Shown here: piece by piece, positions 45,030-54,746 of the stretch
How positions within the stretch are numbered: position 1 is the first letter of the stretch
Layout of the letters: each line of letters begins with the position of its first letter
The notes under the pieces: generated by a model
Told to the model about the DNA's origin: nothing
Databases searched by the model: none
Seen by the model: the letters and a program-made list of their open reading frames with translations, nothing else
Assembly (NCBI GenBank): GCA_018712915.1
Contig: DVGC01000050.1
Span: 1-64,000, forward strand
Reading direction: 5' to 3'
Length of the DNA stretch: 64,000 nucleotides
DNA from: Candidatus Copromonas faecavium (nom. illeg.)
GTDB lineage: Bacteria; Bacillota; Clostridia; Lachnospirales; Lachnospiraceae
Made by a program: the position numbers and the translations under genes

Positions 45030-46055
45030 TTAGTTGGCGAATCCCTGTTCATGGGGAAGCAGGCCGGCATCCTGATAAAAACGTCTGGCGCCTGGATGAA
45101 GCTGAATCGGAAGCTGCTGGTACATGAAGCCGTCTTTTTCCATAAATCCCATGGAGGGATGATATTCCTTGAAGGATTCCCGTGCAGAATAAAGGGCGGA
45201 TGTCAGCTTATAAACCAGCTCATCGTCCATGTCCGCACTGACACAGAGCAGGCACTTGGCACCGAATGTGGCTATATCCTTCGTCTGGTTCTCATAAGTT
45301 CCCGCCGGAATGATTTCCTGATAGTAAAAAGGATTTTCTTCCAGAATATTTTCCAGTTCTTCCTGGGTGTATTGCAGCAGGACGCAGGGGGCGGACGCAG
45401 CTAAATCGGCCAGACCGTTAATGGGAATTCCGGCAAATCCATAGATTACATCCAGCGTACCTTCCTGCACTTCTTTCGCCCCGGATCCCAGTCCGGCGTT
45501 GATAAATATAGAGTTTTCCGGCGTAATCCCCATGGACGAGAGGACAAGGGCAGCAGAAGTTTCGGTAGAAGAATTTTGCGGTCCTACGCCAATCCGTTTT
45601 CCATAAAGGTCATGAACATAGGAAAGCCCTGATGAAGAGCGGGCCATCCAGTTGGAAAGGCTGGGATAGATGGCGGCGATGACACGAAGCTCCTGAAATG
45701 GCTCCGGCTCAAAATCACCAAGGCCGTTTACCGCAGCATAAGCAGCGTCTCCACTTACCAGGCCCAGATCAATGTCCCCGGATCTCAGGGAGCGGATATT
45801 GGGTGCCGAGCCCTGTGAAGCGGAAACATTCAGTTCCACGTCCAAATCAGAGCTGTTGATCACCTGAGCAATGGCCCGGCCGGCCGGATACATGGTTCCG
45901 CCGCTGTCTGCCGTTCCGATGGCCAATACCCTGGGAGCATGTTCGGACGCGGGAGCTCTGGAGCTTAAGGCCCCATGGCAGCCGGAAAGCGGGGCGGCGG
46001 ATAGAAGAAGCAGAACTGTAATTGTATATAGGGGTTTTGTATAAGTGAATTTCAT
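45030..46055 (-). CDS. TAXI-type solute-binding lipoprotein
   Basis: A 341-residue binding protein of the TAXI family used by TRAP transporters. Signal and lipobox PLSGC lie near residue 26. Family motifs include IGTADSGGTMYPAGRAIAQV, ASQGSAPNIRSLRSGDIDLG and the YGKRIGVGPQNSSTE turn. No DctQM-type permease is in the window. Instead a GltS symporter gene follows upstream in transcription order, so it may deliver glutamate or a related acid to that symporter or to the CitA sensor. That link is inference. A promoter (46132-46160) precedes it. Confidence 0.9.
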   Translation of the reverse strand: MKFTYTKPLYTITVLLLLSAAPLSGCHGALSSRAPASEHAPRVLAIGTADSGGTMYPAGRAIAQVINSSDLDVELNVSASQGSAPNIRSLRSGDIDLGLVSGDAAYAAVNGLGDFEPEPFQELRVIAAIYPSLSNWMARSSSGLSYVHDLYGKRIGVGPQNSSTETSAALVLSSMGITPENSIFINAGLGSGAKEVQEGTLDVIYGFAGIPINGLADLAASAPCVLLQYTQEELENILEENPFYYQEIIPAGTYENQTKDIATFGAKCLLCVSADMDDELVYKLTSALYSARESFKEYHPSMGFMEKDGFMYQQLPIQLHPGARRFYQDAGLLPHEQGFAN

Positions 46056-46131
46056 TCTGATTTAACCTGTCCTGTCTTGGCGTCTGCGACGCTGATTTGC
46101 GGGTTCTGTCTGGATCAGAGCCTTCGCCTGT

Positions 46132-46160
46132 ATTGTAGCAGAAACGGAGGGGAGATTCAA
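46132..46160 (-). promoter_or_regulatory. Promoter of the TAXI gene
   Basis: On the reverse strand TTGAAT, 17 bp, TACAAT. The leader is about 75 bases. Confidence 0.65.
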
Positions 46161-46257
46161 TGTTGAAATTTATCAGGATAAACCCATTATTCCCTGAAAC
46201 TTTTGAAATGGGAAGCGGAAAAGGGAAAATGGCAGAAACGTGATAAAAAGAAAACAG

Positions 46258-46290
46258 AAAAACGGACGAAGCTGCTGCCCGTCCGTTTTA
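46258..46290. terminator. Bidirectional terminator after gltS
   Basis: AACGGACG (46261-46268) pairs with CGTCCGTT (46280-46287), with A- and T-rich flanks. It separates gltS from the TAXI promoter. Confidence 0.8.
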
Positions 46291-46305
46291 TTGCAGGCTC
46301 TTTGA

Positions 46306-47556
46306 TCAGGAGCGGAATAATCCGCCGAACAAAGAAAGAAAGATAGGATTATATATGTCATCGATGATAACTGCAAAAGAGGGATAAAGTACCCATGCAA
46401 TGTTATGCCATCCGTACTGATCCATCAGGGCTTTTTCGTTGGCAACCGCGTTAGAACCGGATCCGCAGCCCCAGCCGATATTGCCGGCTGTCATAACGGC
46501 CGCTCCGTAATCCCGCCCAAACATATTGAAGGATACGAAAATGCCGAAAAGGGCCATAAAAATACCCTGCGCAAGAAGAATGATACCCATCTGACCGGCA
46601 ACCGGAGCCAGTGCAACAAAGTTTGTTGTCATCAGAACCAGGGCCAGATAAAGCTCCAGGAACATATGTTCAATGGCATCGATCTCAGGAGTATAAAACT
46701 TGATGTTGGCAGCTTCCATGACATTGCGTCCAATGGCGCCTGCAAACAGACAGCCGATAAATTTCGGCATTTCAATCATAGGAATGTTATCGAGAAGACA
46801 GTAAATCGGCATTCCCAGAGCAGCCAGCAGAAGAGCCAGCGCAAACATCATAATCATGTTGGTGTTGTTCAATTCCGGAACCTTGCCGGTTGCTGCTGCT
46901 TCAGGTTTATCGTTGGGATCAGATTTCAGGCTGTAATGGTGAATCAGAAAAGCAGCAACGGGTCCGCCGATTAAAGAACCCATGATATTTCCCATTGTTC
47001 CGGCCGCCACACCGATGGTGGTTGCATCCTGAGCGCCCCAGGATTCAAAGATCGGCCCGAAGGCGGAAGCTGTTCCAACGCCGCCGGACATGGAAGCGGA
47101 AGAGCACTGAAGAGCCAAAAGGGGATGAAGCCCGATAAGATTGCCCAGCGCCACGCCTAAAAGATTCTGGCAGGTAATTAAAAGACAAGCAGCCAGCGCA
47201 ATCATAACACACAGTTTTCCGCCGGCATGTCTTAACATCTTGGCACTGAAACCGAAGCCTACACACAGGAAAAACAGGTTCTGGCACAGATCCTGCATCA
47301 CAGTGGTGTTAAACGTGATGTTTACAATTCCCATGCCTCTGATAATGGAAATGATGATGGAAAAAATGATACCGGACACGACCGGTGCAGGGATTGCGTA
47401 CTTCCTCAGGGGAGCGGAATGAGCTACAATGGCTCGTCCGGCAAAAATTACAATTGCCGCAAATCCCAGGGTACACAGATACTCAAACTGGAACGATGCG
47501 CTGGCGCCGTCGGCAGCAGGAGTGTATGTACCAAAGTAGCTGATAATACTTTCCAT
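46306..47556 (-). CDS. gltS: Sodium/glutamate symporter (GltS family)
   Basis: A 416-residue secondary transporter with about ten hydrophobic segments, moving glutamate with sodium. SASMSGGVGTASAFGPIFES and GTMGNIMGSLIGGPVAAFLI are family motifs of the two pseudo-symmetric halves, with a late GWGCGSGSNAVANEKA. GGAGG lies 8 bases before ATG 47556, which settles the start against an upstream TTG at 47643 that is the promoter -35. It is transcribed separately from the TAXI gene, having its own promoter and terminator. Confidence 0.92.
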   Translation of the reverse strand: MESIISYFGTYTPAADGASASFQFEYLCTLGFAAIVIFAGRAIVAHSAPLRKYAIPAPVVSGIIFSIIISIIRGMGIVNITFNTTVMQDLCQNLFFLCVGFGFSAKMLRHAGGKLCVMIALAACLLITCQNLLGVALGNLIGLHPLLALQCSSASMSGGVGTASAFGPIFESWGAQDATTIGVAAGTMGNIMGSLIGGPVAAFLIHHYSLKSDPNDKPEAAATGKVPELNNTNMIMMFALALLLAALGMPIYCLLDNIPMIEMPKFIGCLFAGAIGRNVMEAANIKFYTPEIDAIEHMFLELYLALVLMTTNFVALAPVAGQMGIILLAQGIFMALFGIFVSFNMFGRDYGAAVMTAGNIGWGCGSGSNAVANEKALMDQYGWHNIAWVLYPSFAVIIDDIYNPIFLSLFGGLFRS

Positions 47557-47614
47557 AAAGACATCCTCCGTTTCCTTTATACTTGTTTTAGAAGTATAAA
47601 AATATTCTAAATAA

Positions 47615-47643
47615 AGTGTAAAGAAACCGCAAAGAAAAGTCAA
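47615..47643 (-). promoter_or_regulatory. Promoter of gltS
   Basis: On the reverse strand TTGACT (47638-47643), 17 bp, TACACT (47615-47620). Confidence 0.65.
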
Positions 47644-47700
47644 TTTATGTAAGTATTTAACAGGCTTTTGTAGGTTTAGTAGTTAAGAAATCGCAAATAT

Positions 47701-48402
47701 TTATGGGTGAAGCGCTGAAATCTTACTGCAGCGGTATTTGATGGACGGCCGGCCTCCGGTTTTGTAGTCAATGGTGCTGACCAGTTCTCCCGTATCTACC
47801 ATGTAGTTCATATATCTTCGAATGGTAATTCTTGACAGATGGATTTGCTCGGCAATCTGTTCGCTGGTAAAAAACTCATCCGGATGGAGCCGCAGAAAAT
47901 CCCGCAGCAGATTTAAGGTCGCTTCGTTTAATCCCTTGCTGAGGCTGGGTTTGGCTTCTCCCGGATGCTCCGGATGAGAGAGAAGCCGGTCAATGGCATT
48001 TTGATCCAGGCTGCCCCGGGCGTTTTTTAAATACTCCCTGGTTTCGGAAAATTTATCCAGAGCTGCTTTAAAACGGGTATATTCAAATGGTTTTACCAGG
48101 TAGTCCGTTACGCCCCGGTTCAGCAGAGCACGTACAATGTCAGTATCATTGGCAGAGGTTACCATAATAATCGCAGGAGTCAGGCCCATGCCGTGAAGGG
48201 CATCAATGAAGGCATCTCCGTTCATGGATGGAGTATAATAATCCAGTATAATCAAATCGGCCTGCGTTTTCTTTAAATACTCCAGTGCCTCCATCCCGTT
48301 TTTAAATACCTGGTCCACTTTAAATAAGGGGGTTACTTCAACATATTGTTTGTTGATCGAGGCCACCATCGGATCGTCCTCAATGATAATTACATGGTAC
48401 AT
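47701..48402 (-). CDS. CitB/DcuR-type response regulator
   Basis: A 233-residue regulator with receiver residues IIIEDDPM, phosphoacceptor D in LIILDYYTPSMNG, T in VTSANDTDI and K in DYLVKPFEYTRF. The C-terminal half has a helix-turn-helix of the CitB/DcuR kind (FTSEQIAEQIHLSRITIRRY). It overlaps the kinase gene by 13 bp. It probably activates gltS, whose promoter lies immediately downstream. Confidence 0.9.
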   Translation of the reverse strand: MYHVIIIEDDPMVASINKQYVEVTPLFKVDQVFKNGMEALEYLKKTQADLIILDYYTPSMNGDAFIDALHGMGLTPAIIMVTSANDTDIVRALLNRGVTDYLVKPFEYTRFKAALDKFSETREYLKNARGSLDQNAIDRLLSHPEHPGEAKPSLSKGLNEATLNLLRDFLRLHPDEFFTSEQIAEQIHLSRITIRRYMNYMVDTGELVSTIDYKTGGRPSIKYRCSKISALHP

Positions 48403-50003
48403 TCCCCATTCTCCTTTCGTGCAAATGTGAGGGTAAAACAGGTCCCTTCTCCGGTTTCTGTATCTATGGAAATTTCTCCTCCGTACTGTTGGATCAGCTG
48501 ATGGATCAGGTACAGGCCGGTGCCCCGGTTTTCTCCTTTTGAGGAAACGCCTTTCTCATAGATATGCTCCAGAAGTTCTTTTGGAATGCCGTTTCCTGTA
48601 TCCTCGCAGGTAATGATATTGCAGTCATCCGTACAATAAATTCCAAAATGGATTTCTTTTATCCGGTCATGGCAGGAAACAAGCTCCTCAATGGCATTTT
48701 CCAGAAGGTTTCCCACAATGGTAATACAGTCAGCAGCAGGAAGCAGCAGCTCTTTTTCCGTGCACCGGCTGTCCGGATTAACAGAAAGAAGAATTTCCAG
48801 TTCGGCCGCATGCATCATTTTTCCGATTACCAGGGCACAGATGGGCGAACAGCGAATGCAGTCGGCCGTCTGCCTTATGGACTGACTGGTAACCAGGTTG
48901 CTGTTGACGATAAACGTAATAGCTGCCTGAGTCTGACCGGTCTGCAGATAGCCCAGAATAATATGAAGCTTGTTTAAAAATTCATGGTTGAAAGCCCGCA
49001 GGGTATCCAGCATGGATCTGGCGCCGGAAAGCTCGTCTATCATGGCGTTTACTTCCGTCCGGTCATTTAAGACAGTCAGAACACCCTGAACCGTTCCGCT
49101 ATTCTCAATGGGGATCTCACTGACAAGGAGATGCCGCTCCCCTACTGTATGGGATTTGTGGTAGGAGGAGGCACCGTATTCCAGAACAGAAGAAACCAGA
49201 CTTCCCGGGAAGATGGTCTTCAGCGGTTTTCCTGACAGGGTGCCGCTCCCGGAAAAGAAAGTTCTGGCTGCCTGGTTGGCGAATACGATGGTGCCGTTCC
49301 GGTCGGAGGCAATGAGACCCTCTTCCATGGCATTGAGCACCGTGTCCTGCTGGATATATAAGTCAAGAAGCTCCATAGGATGATGACCCATCAGGGAGGA
49401 ACGCAGGGCCCGGATGATGGCGTGGGTCAGTGCCAGACTGACCAAAAGCATGATCATGCCTACAAAAAAGTAGGAGAGGACAAAGGCCTGTGCCTGCCTG
49501 GAAATGTAATCGGTGAAAACGGAAGCAGTAACATAACCGATGATATCGCCTGCTTCGTTGCGGATCGAATGAAAGGCGCGCCGCTGGCTGCCGTAAGTGC
49601 CGTAGCCTACCGTAATATAAGGAGGACTGCCGGCAAGAATGGCGGCTTCTTCACCGTCAAGATAGGTTTCTCCTGTTTCATGACGATCCGTGTGATAAAA
49701 ACGCAGGCCGTCGGTGTTGTAGACGGCGATGACACTGATGTCGGAAAAGGTATCAGACAGGGAATCCAGCTCTTTTATAGTGGAATCGTCCGGATAACCG
49801 ATTTCCAGCATGGAGACGATCTGATCCATGGAAGCAATATAAGAAGCAATGGAGCTTAAATTCCGATCGATGTCCTGTCGCTGCCGGCTCAGATTAAAGG
49901 TCAGGGTTATACTTAAAGAGAGAAGAAGCAAAAGAGCGCACAGGGAGAAAAAGCTGATGAAAAGCTGCTTCTCCAGAGAAAGCTTTTTCAGTTTTTCTAT
50001 CAT
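48390..50003 (-). CDS. CitA/DcuS-type sensor histidine kinase
   Basis: A 537-residue kinase. An N-terminal membrane segment (about residues 16-32), an external sensor domain of the CitA/DcuS PAS-like type (residues 35-170; IGYVTASVFTDYISRQ) and a second membrane segment near residue 180 are seen. A cytosolic PAS (ASDRNGTIVFANQAARTFF) follows. The phosphoacceptor histidine is in RAFNHEFLNKLHIILGYLQ, and the ATPase boxes are GNLLENAIEEL and GTGLYLIHQLI. Such sensors detect C4-dicarboxylates, citrate or similar acids. A promoter lies at 50138-50166. Confidence 0.92.
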   Translation of the reverse strand: MIEKLKKLSLEKQLFISFFSLCALLLLLSLSITLTFNLSRQRQDIDRNLSSIASYIASMDQIVSMLEIGYPDDSTIKELDSLSDTFSDISVIAVYNTDGLRFYHTDRHETGETYLDGEEAAILAGSPPYITVGYGTYGSQRRAFHSIRNEAGDIIGYVTASVFTDYISRQAQAFVLSYFFVGMIMLLVSLALTHAIIRALRSSLMGHHPMELLDLYIQQDTVLNAMEEGLIASDRNGTIVFANQAARTFFSGSGTLSGKPLKTIFPGSLVSSVLEYGASSYHKSHTVGERHLLVSEIPIENSGTVQGVLTVLNDRTEVNAMIDELSGARSMLDTLRAFNHEFLNKLHIILGYLQTGQTQAAITFIVNSNLVTSQSIRQTADCIRCSPICALVIGKMMHAAELEILLSVNPDSRCTEKELLLPAADCITIVGNLLENAIEELVSCHDRIKEIHFGIYCTDDCNIITCEDTGNGIPKELLEHIYEKGVSSKGENRGTGLYLIHQLIQQYGGEISIDTETGEGTCFTLTFARKENGECTM

Positions 50004-50137
50004 TTGTCGAACCTCCCGGACGGCCGCCGGCCGGCTCCGGAAAGAAGGACCTTGGGAGTTGGGCTGCGGCTGTTAATATGGTCATGATATCGGGGCGAGA
50101 GGGCCATGAATCCGGTCTGTCCCAATAAGTTGTCCTT

Positions 50138-50166
50138 AGTATAATGAAAAAAGAGAAAACATGCAA
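50138..50166 (-). promoter_or_regulatory. Promoter of the CitA-like kinase
   Basis: On the reverse strand TTGCAT (50161-50166), 17 bp, TATACT (50138-50143). The leader is about 130 bases. Confidence 0.65.
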
Positions 50167-50212
50167 GAAAAAATATGTTGGCAAATTTCGGAGACAAATT
50201 TGGAAAAAAGAC

Positions 50213-50241
50213 TTGCTATTTCCGTAGGAATTATGTACAAT
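50213..50241 (+). promoter_or_regulatory. Promoter of gap
   Basis: TTGCTA (50213-50218), 17 bp, TACAAT (50236-50241). A near-ideal AGGAGG precedes the start codon. Confidence 0.7.
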
Positions 50242-50294
50242 ACCAAATAGGTTGATTAATATTTAACAATCATATATTTTAGGAGGAAAGAAAC

Positions 50295-51314
50295 ATGGCA
50301 GTTAAAGTTGCGATTAACGGTTTCGGCCGTATCGGCCGTCTTGCGTTCAGACAGATGTTTGGAGCTGAGGGCTTTGAGATTGTTGCGATTAATGATTTAA
50401 CTTCTCCGGAGATGCTGGCTCATCTGTTAAAGTATGATTCCACTCAGGGCAGATACGCTCTTGCAGATACGGTTTCTTACAGCGAGGATTCCATTACGGT
50501 TGATGGAAAGGAAATCAAAATCTATGCCAAGGCCAATGCGGCAGAGCTTCCGTGGGGCGAGCTTGGTGTAGACGTTGTTCTTGAGTGCACCGGTTTCTAC
50601 ACATCCAAGGCCAAGGCTCAGGCACATATCGATGCAGGTGCAAAGCACGTGATTATTTCCGCTCCGGCTGGAAACGATCTTCCCACCATCGTTTACAATG
50701 TAAACCACGAGATGTTAAGCAAGGATGACCACATTATTTCTGCGGCTTCCTGCACCACCAACTGCCTTGCTCCGATGGCAAAGGCTCTGAACGATGCATT
50801 CCCGATTCAGACTGGTATCATGTGCACGATTCATGCATATACCGGTGACCAGATGACTCTGGATGGCCCGCAGAGAAAGGGCGACAAGAGAAGAAGCCGC
50901 GCTGCAGCCATCAATATCGTTCCCAACAGCACCGGCGCTGCCAAGGCTATTGGTCTTGTTATTCCGGAATTAAACGGCAAGTTAATCGGCGCTGCACAGC
51001 GTGTTCCCACACCCACCGGCTCTACCACAATTCTGACAGCCGTTGTAAAGGGACAGCCCACCAAGGAGTCCATCAATGCAGCAATGAAGGCAGCTTCCAA
51101 CGAGTCCTTCGGCTACAACACCGACGAGATCGTATCCAGCGATATCGTAGGAATGAAATATGGTTCCTTATTCGATGCAACCCAGACCATGGTTCTTCCC
51201 ATCGACGAGAACACAGCGGAAGTTCAGGTGGTATCCTGGTATGACAATGAGAACTCCTACACCAGCCAGATGGTTCGTACCATCAAGCACTTCGGAAAGC
51301 TTCTCAGCGAATAA
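50295..51314 (+). CDS. gap: Glyceraldehyde-3-phosphate dehydrogenase (type I)
   Basis: A 339-residue glycolytic NAD-dependent enzyme. NAD-binding [15 protein letters not shown], the catalytic cysteine in [21 protein letters not shown] and the phosphate-site residues RGA-like region ([14 protein letters not shown]) are present. [13 protein letters not shown] marks the end. Codon usage looks strongly biased, as in highly expressed genes. A hairpin with a T-run lies between it and pgk, so pgk may be partly attenuated. Confidence 0.97.
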   Translation: MAVKVAINGFGRIGRLAFRQMFGAEGFEIVAINDLTSPEMLAHLLKYDSTQGRYALADTVSYSEDSITVDGKEIKIYAKANAAELPWGELGVDVVLECTGFYTSKAKAQAHIDAGAKHVIISAPAGNDLPTIVYNVNHEMLSKDDHIISAASCTTNCLAPMAKALNDAFPIQTGIMCTIHAYTGDQMTLDGPQRKGDKRRSRAAAINIVPNSTGAAKAIGLVIPELNGKLIGAAQRVPTPTGSTTILTAVVKGQPTKESINAAMKAASNESFGYNTDEIVSSDIVGMKYGSLFDATQTMVLPIDENTAEVQVVSWYDNENSYTSQMVRTIKHFGKLLSE

Positions 51315-51339
51315 TTCAGAGCTTCGACCATGATAATCG

Positions 51340-51373
51340 GAGGTCCGGTCTTATGGGGCCGGACCTCTTTTTT
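51340..51373 (+). terminator. Terminator/attenuator between gap and pgk
   Basis: AGGTCCGG (51341-51348) and CCGGACCT (51359-51366), followed by CTTTTTT. Confidence 0.88.
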
Positions 51374-51416
51374 ACCGGAAATCATTCCGGAATTCTGTCA
51401 GCAGGAGGAATGATAT

Positions 51417-52628
51417 ATGTCATTAAATAAAAAGTCTGTGGATGATATTCATGTAAAAGGACTGCGGGTCCTGGTGCGCTGTGATTTCAACGTACCTTTA
51501 AAGGATGGAAAAATTACGGATGAGAACCGTCTGGTAGCTGCTCTTCCCACAATTAAAAAGCTGATTCAGGACGGCGGAAAGGTAATTCTCTGCTCTCATC
51601 TTGGAAAACCGAAGGGAGAACCCAAGCCGGAGCTTTCCCTGGCACCGGTAGCTGTAAGACTTTCCGAGCTTCTTGGTCAGGAAGTAAAATTTGCGGCTGA
51701 CCCCGAGGTGGTGGGCCCCAACGCAAAGGCTGCTGTTGCGGCCATGAAGGACGGAGATGTGGTCCTTCTGGAAAATACCAGGTATCGTGCGGAGGAGACA
51801 AAGAATGGTGAGGCCTTCAGCAAGGATCTGGCATCTCTTTGTGATGTATTTGTAGACGATGCATTCGGTACGGCTCACCGGGCGCACTGCTCCAATGTCG
51901 GCGTAACCCAGTTTGTGAAGACTTCCGTTGTGGGATACCTGATGGAAAAGGAGATTGATTTCCTTGGAAAGGCCGTAGAAAATCCGGTAAGACCGTTTGT
52001 GGCCATCCTGGGCGGCGCCAAAGTGGCAGATAAACTAAACGTAATCGCAAATCTGCTGGAAAAGTGCGATACGCTGGTGATCGGAGGAGGTATGGCCTAT
52101 ACCTTCTTAAAGGCACAGGGAAAGGAAATCGGAAAATCTCTGGTGGATGATTCCAAGGTGGACTACTGCAAAGAGATGATCGAGAAAGCAAAATCCCTTG
52201 GCAAAGAGCTGCTGCTTCCGGTTGATACGGCCATTGTTTCCGAGTTCCCCAATCCCATTGATGCTCCGGTTGAGGTGGAGTATGTATCCGTTGATTCCAT
52301 CCCCACAGATAAGCTGGGCGTAGACATCGGACCGGAAACCTGCAGGCTGTATTCTGAGGCGGTAAAGAACGCAAAGACCGTTGTATGGAACGGCCCGATG
52401 GGAATTTTTGAGAATCCGACTCTGGCTAAGGGAACCATTGCAGTTGCCGAGGCGCTTGCAGAAACAGACGCTACAACCGTAATCGGAGGCGGAGATTCCG
52501 CAGCGGCTGTGAACCAGCTGGGATTTGGCGATAAGATGACCCATATTTCCACCGGCGGCGGAGCTTCCCTGGAGTTCTTAGAGGGCAAGGAGCTTCCCGG
52601 CGTGGCTGCGGCCAACGACAGAGACTAG
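51417..52628 (+). CDS. pgk: Phosphoglycerate kinase
   Basis: A 403-residue glycolytic kinase making ATP from 1,3-bisphosphoglycerate. [38 protein letters not shown] and the C-terminal [13 protein letters not shown] with [14 protein letters not shown] are conserved. The start follows AGGAGG. It lies between gap and tpiA. Confidence 0.97.
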   Translation: MSLNKKSVDDIHVKGLRVLVRCDFNVPLKDGKITDENRLVAALPTIKKLIQDGGKVILCSHLGKPKGEPKPELSLAPVAVRLSELLGQEVKFAADPEVVGPNAKAAVAAMKDGDVVLLENTRYRAEETKNGEAFSKDLASLCDVFVDDAFGTAHRAHCSNVGVTQFVKTSVVGYLMEKEIDFLGKAVENPVRPFVAILGGAKVADKLNVIANLLEKCDTLVIGGGMAYTFLKAQGKEIGKSLVDDSKVDYCKEMIEKAKSLGKELLLPVDTAIVSEFPNPIDAPVEVEYVSVDSIPTDKLGVDIGPETCRLYSEAVKNAKTVVWNGPMGIFENPTLAKGTIAVAEALAETDATTVIGGGDSAAAVNQLGFGDKMTHISTGGGASLEFLEGKELPGVAAANDRD

Positions 52629-52757
52629 GGTGAACCTGACAAAACAGAAGAACTGGCATAAATAAAACCGGACAGGAGCAAAAGCCGGCAAAAGAGAAGG
52701 CCGGCAGAAGTTTTAAAACGATAAGAATTAAGAAAGAAACAAGAAAGAAACTCCATC

Positions 52758-52777
52758 GGGCCGGCGCTGCCGGCCCG
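52758..52777 (+). other. GC-rich hairpin before tpiA
   Basis: GGGCCGGC (52759-52766) and GCCGGCCC with a short loop, with no T-run. It could stabilise a processed mRNA end rather than terminate. Confidence 0.55.
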
Positions 52778-52803
52778 GAACTAAGATGCATGAGGTGACA
52801 GAT

Positions 52804-53553
52804 ATGTCAAGAAGAAAGATTATTGCTGGCAACTGGAAAATGAACATGACTCCTTCGGAGGCAGTTGCCCTGGCAGAGACTTTAAAGCCTCTGGTAAAAA
52901 CGGATGAGGCGGACGTGGTTTTCTGTGTTCCGGCCATTGACCTGATTCCTGTAATGGAAGCGGTAAAGGGAACCAACATTGAGGTTGGAGCCGAGAATAT
53001 GTATTACGAGGAAAAGGGCGCGTTTACGGGAGAGATTTCTCCTGCCATGCTGACGGATGCCGGCGTAAAGTACGTGATCATCGGTCATTCCGAGCGCAGA
53101 GAGTATTTTGCTGAGACAGATGAGACGGTCAATAAAAAAGTTCTCAAGGCCTTTGAGCATGGTCTGACCCCGATTATCTGCTGCGGCGAGAGCCTGACTC
53201 AGAGAGAGCAGGGAATTACTCTGGACTGGATCCGGATGCAGGTTAAGATTGCGTTCCAGAATGTAACGGCAGATCAGGCAAAGAAAGCAGTCATCGCCTA
53301 TGAGCCTATCTGGGCCATCGGAACAGGAAAGACGGCGACAACGGAACAGGCCGAGGAGGTCTGCGCTGCCATCCGTGCCTGCATCGGTGAGATCTATGAC
53401 GAAGCGACAAAGGAGGCCATCCGGATTCAGTACGGCGGTTCCGTCAATGCGGCAAATGCGGCCGAGCTGTTTGCACAGCCGGATATTGACGGCGGCCTGG
53501 TAGGAGGAGCTTCCCTGAAGGCAGATTTCGGAAAGATCGTAAACTATAAATAG
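52804..53553 (+). CDS. tpiA: Triosephosphate isomerase
   Basis: A 249-residue TIM-barrel enzyme interconverting dihydroxyacetone phosphate and glyceraldehyde-3-phosphate. [13 protein letters not shown] has the catalytic lysine region, [12 protein letters not shown] the histidine, and [15 protein letters not shown] the catalytic glutamate and loop 6. [13 protein letters not shown] and [13 protein letters not shown] follow. ATG 52804 has GAGGTG upstream, so an ATG at 52786 is not used. A strong terminator ends the series. Confidence 0.97.
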   Translation: MSRRKIIAGNWKMNMTPSEAVALAETLKPLVKTDEADVVFCVPAIDLIPVMEAVKGTNIEVGAENMYYEEKGAFTGEISPAMLTDAGVKYVIIGHSERREYFAETDETVNKKVLKAFEHGLTPIICCGESLTQREQGITLDWIRMQVKIAFQNVTADQAKKAVIAYEPIWAIGTGKTATTEQAEEVCAAIRACIGEIYDEATKEAIRIQYGGSVNAANAAELFAQPDIDGGLVGGASLKADFGKIVNYK

Positions 53554-53613
53554 TGGTTCCGTATGAAATAACTTTGCCTTTAAGCAGCTTTGTATTTAAA
53601 TAGCTCTGTACTT

Positions 53614-53670
53614 AAAAACACCCTTTCTTCTGCACCGTGAAAGAAGCAGAAGGAGCGGTGTTTTTATTTT
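53614..53670 (+). terminator. Rho-independent terminator after tpiA
   Basis: AAAAACACC pairs with GGTGTTTTT, and inside CTTCTGC pairs with GCAGAAG. A T-run follows. Confidence 0.88.
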
Positions 53671-53727
53671 AAGCTCTGGCAGAAAAACTCCTGCCGCATG
53701 GGCAGTATAAAATTCCTGTTTCAAGTC

Positions 53728-53756
53728 TTGACGGGATCGGGGCGGGATGTTACAGT
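53728..53756 (+). promoter_or_regulatory. Promoter of the DegV-family gene
   Basis: TTGACG (53728-53733), 17 bp, TACAGT (53751-53756). It lies between the tpiA terminator and the start codon. Confidence 0.55.
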
Positions 53757-53822
53757 AAAGAAATACAGCACAGTCAGCGAAGCTGTTGTGTGACCTCTAC
53801 AACGGGAGAAATGGGGAGTGCT

Positions 53823-54707
53823 ATGAAAAGGACAGGGCTTGTGGCAGACAGTCACAGCGGGATAGAGCAGCGTGAGGCAGACCGGCTGGGGGTTCGGATT
53901 CTTCCGATGCCCTTTTACGTTGACGGCGCCTGCTGCTATGAGGGAGTAACCTTAAGCCGGGAGGAGTTTTTCAAACGTCTTTCGGCAGGAGCAATGGTGA
54001 CCACTTCCCAGCCGTCACCGGCGGAGGTGTTAAAATGCTGGGACCAGGCACTGGAGGAATATGAAGAGATACTTTACATGCCGATCAGCAGCGGGCTCAG
54101 CGGTGCCTGCGCCACTGCTCAGGCTCTGGCAGCAGAAGAACCTTATGCGGGACGTGTCTTTGTGGTGGATCATGGCCAGGTGGCCACGCCTCTTCATCAG
54201 ATGCTCCTGGATGCCCTGAATATGATAGAAAGGGGATATTCTGCCGGAAAAATTCGGGAAATCCTTGAGAAGGGCCGAGAGAGAATGGTTATTTTCATCG
54301 CAGTTCAGACCCTGGAATACCTGAAAAGAGGCGGACGGATTACGCCGGCGGCGGCAGCCTTCGGAACGGCTCTGCAGATTAAACCGGTTTTGAAGCTGGA
54401 GGTCGGAAAGCTGGATTCCTATAAAAAATGCCATGGGTATATGCGGGCCAGAAGAGCAGCCATTGATGCCATGAAGCAGGCTGTGGATACCCGGTTTAAA
54501 GCTGCCTGCGAAGCAAATGCCCTCCGGCTGTTTGCAGCTTCCAGCGGAACGCCGGCGGAAACAGAGGACTGGATCCGGGAGATTGGGGAGGCATTCCCGG
54601 GAATGGAGCTGATGTGTGACCCACTGTCCATGGGAATTTCCTGCCATACCGGGCCGGGAGCACTGGGAATCGGATGCTCGGTGGATCCGGAATTTCAGGA
54701 AGAATAG
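53823..54707 (+). CDS. DegV family fatty-acid-binding protein
   Basis: A 294-residue DegV protein. VADSHSGIEQREADRLGVRI and the MVTTSQPSPAEVLKCWDQAL motif with conserved TSQPS are diagnostic, followed by YMPISSGLSGACATAQA. DegV/FakB-type proteins bind a fatty acid for phosphorylation by FakA, but no fakA is near. An in-frame start at 53790 is not favoured, as GGGGAG precedes ATG 53823. Confidence 0.9.
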   Translation: MKRTGLVADSHSGIEQREADRLGVRILPMPFYVDGACCYEGVTLSREEFFKRLSAGAMVTTSQPSPAEVLKCWDQALEEYEEILYMPISSGLSGACATAQALAAEEPYAGRVFVVDHGQVATPLHQMLLDALNMIERGYSAGKIREILEKGRERMVIFIAVQTLEYLKRGGRITPAAAAFGTALQIKPVLKLEVGKLDSYKKCHGYMRARRAAIDAMKQAVDTRFKAACEANALRLFAASSGTPAETEDWIREIGEAFPGMELMCDPLSMGISCHTGPGALGIGCSVDPEFQEE

Positions 54708-54746
54708 AAGTGCAGGGAAAAAGAAAAGAGATATGGAGGAAAACAG

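Noticed and set aside
46306-47643. Longer GltS from a TTG at 47643
   Set aside because: That TTG is the -35 region of a promoter; ATG 47556 has a proper ribosome binding site.
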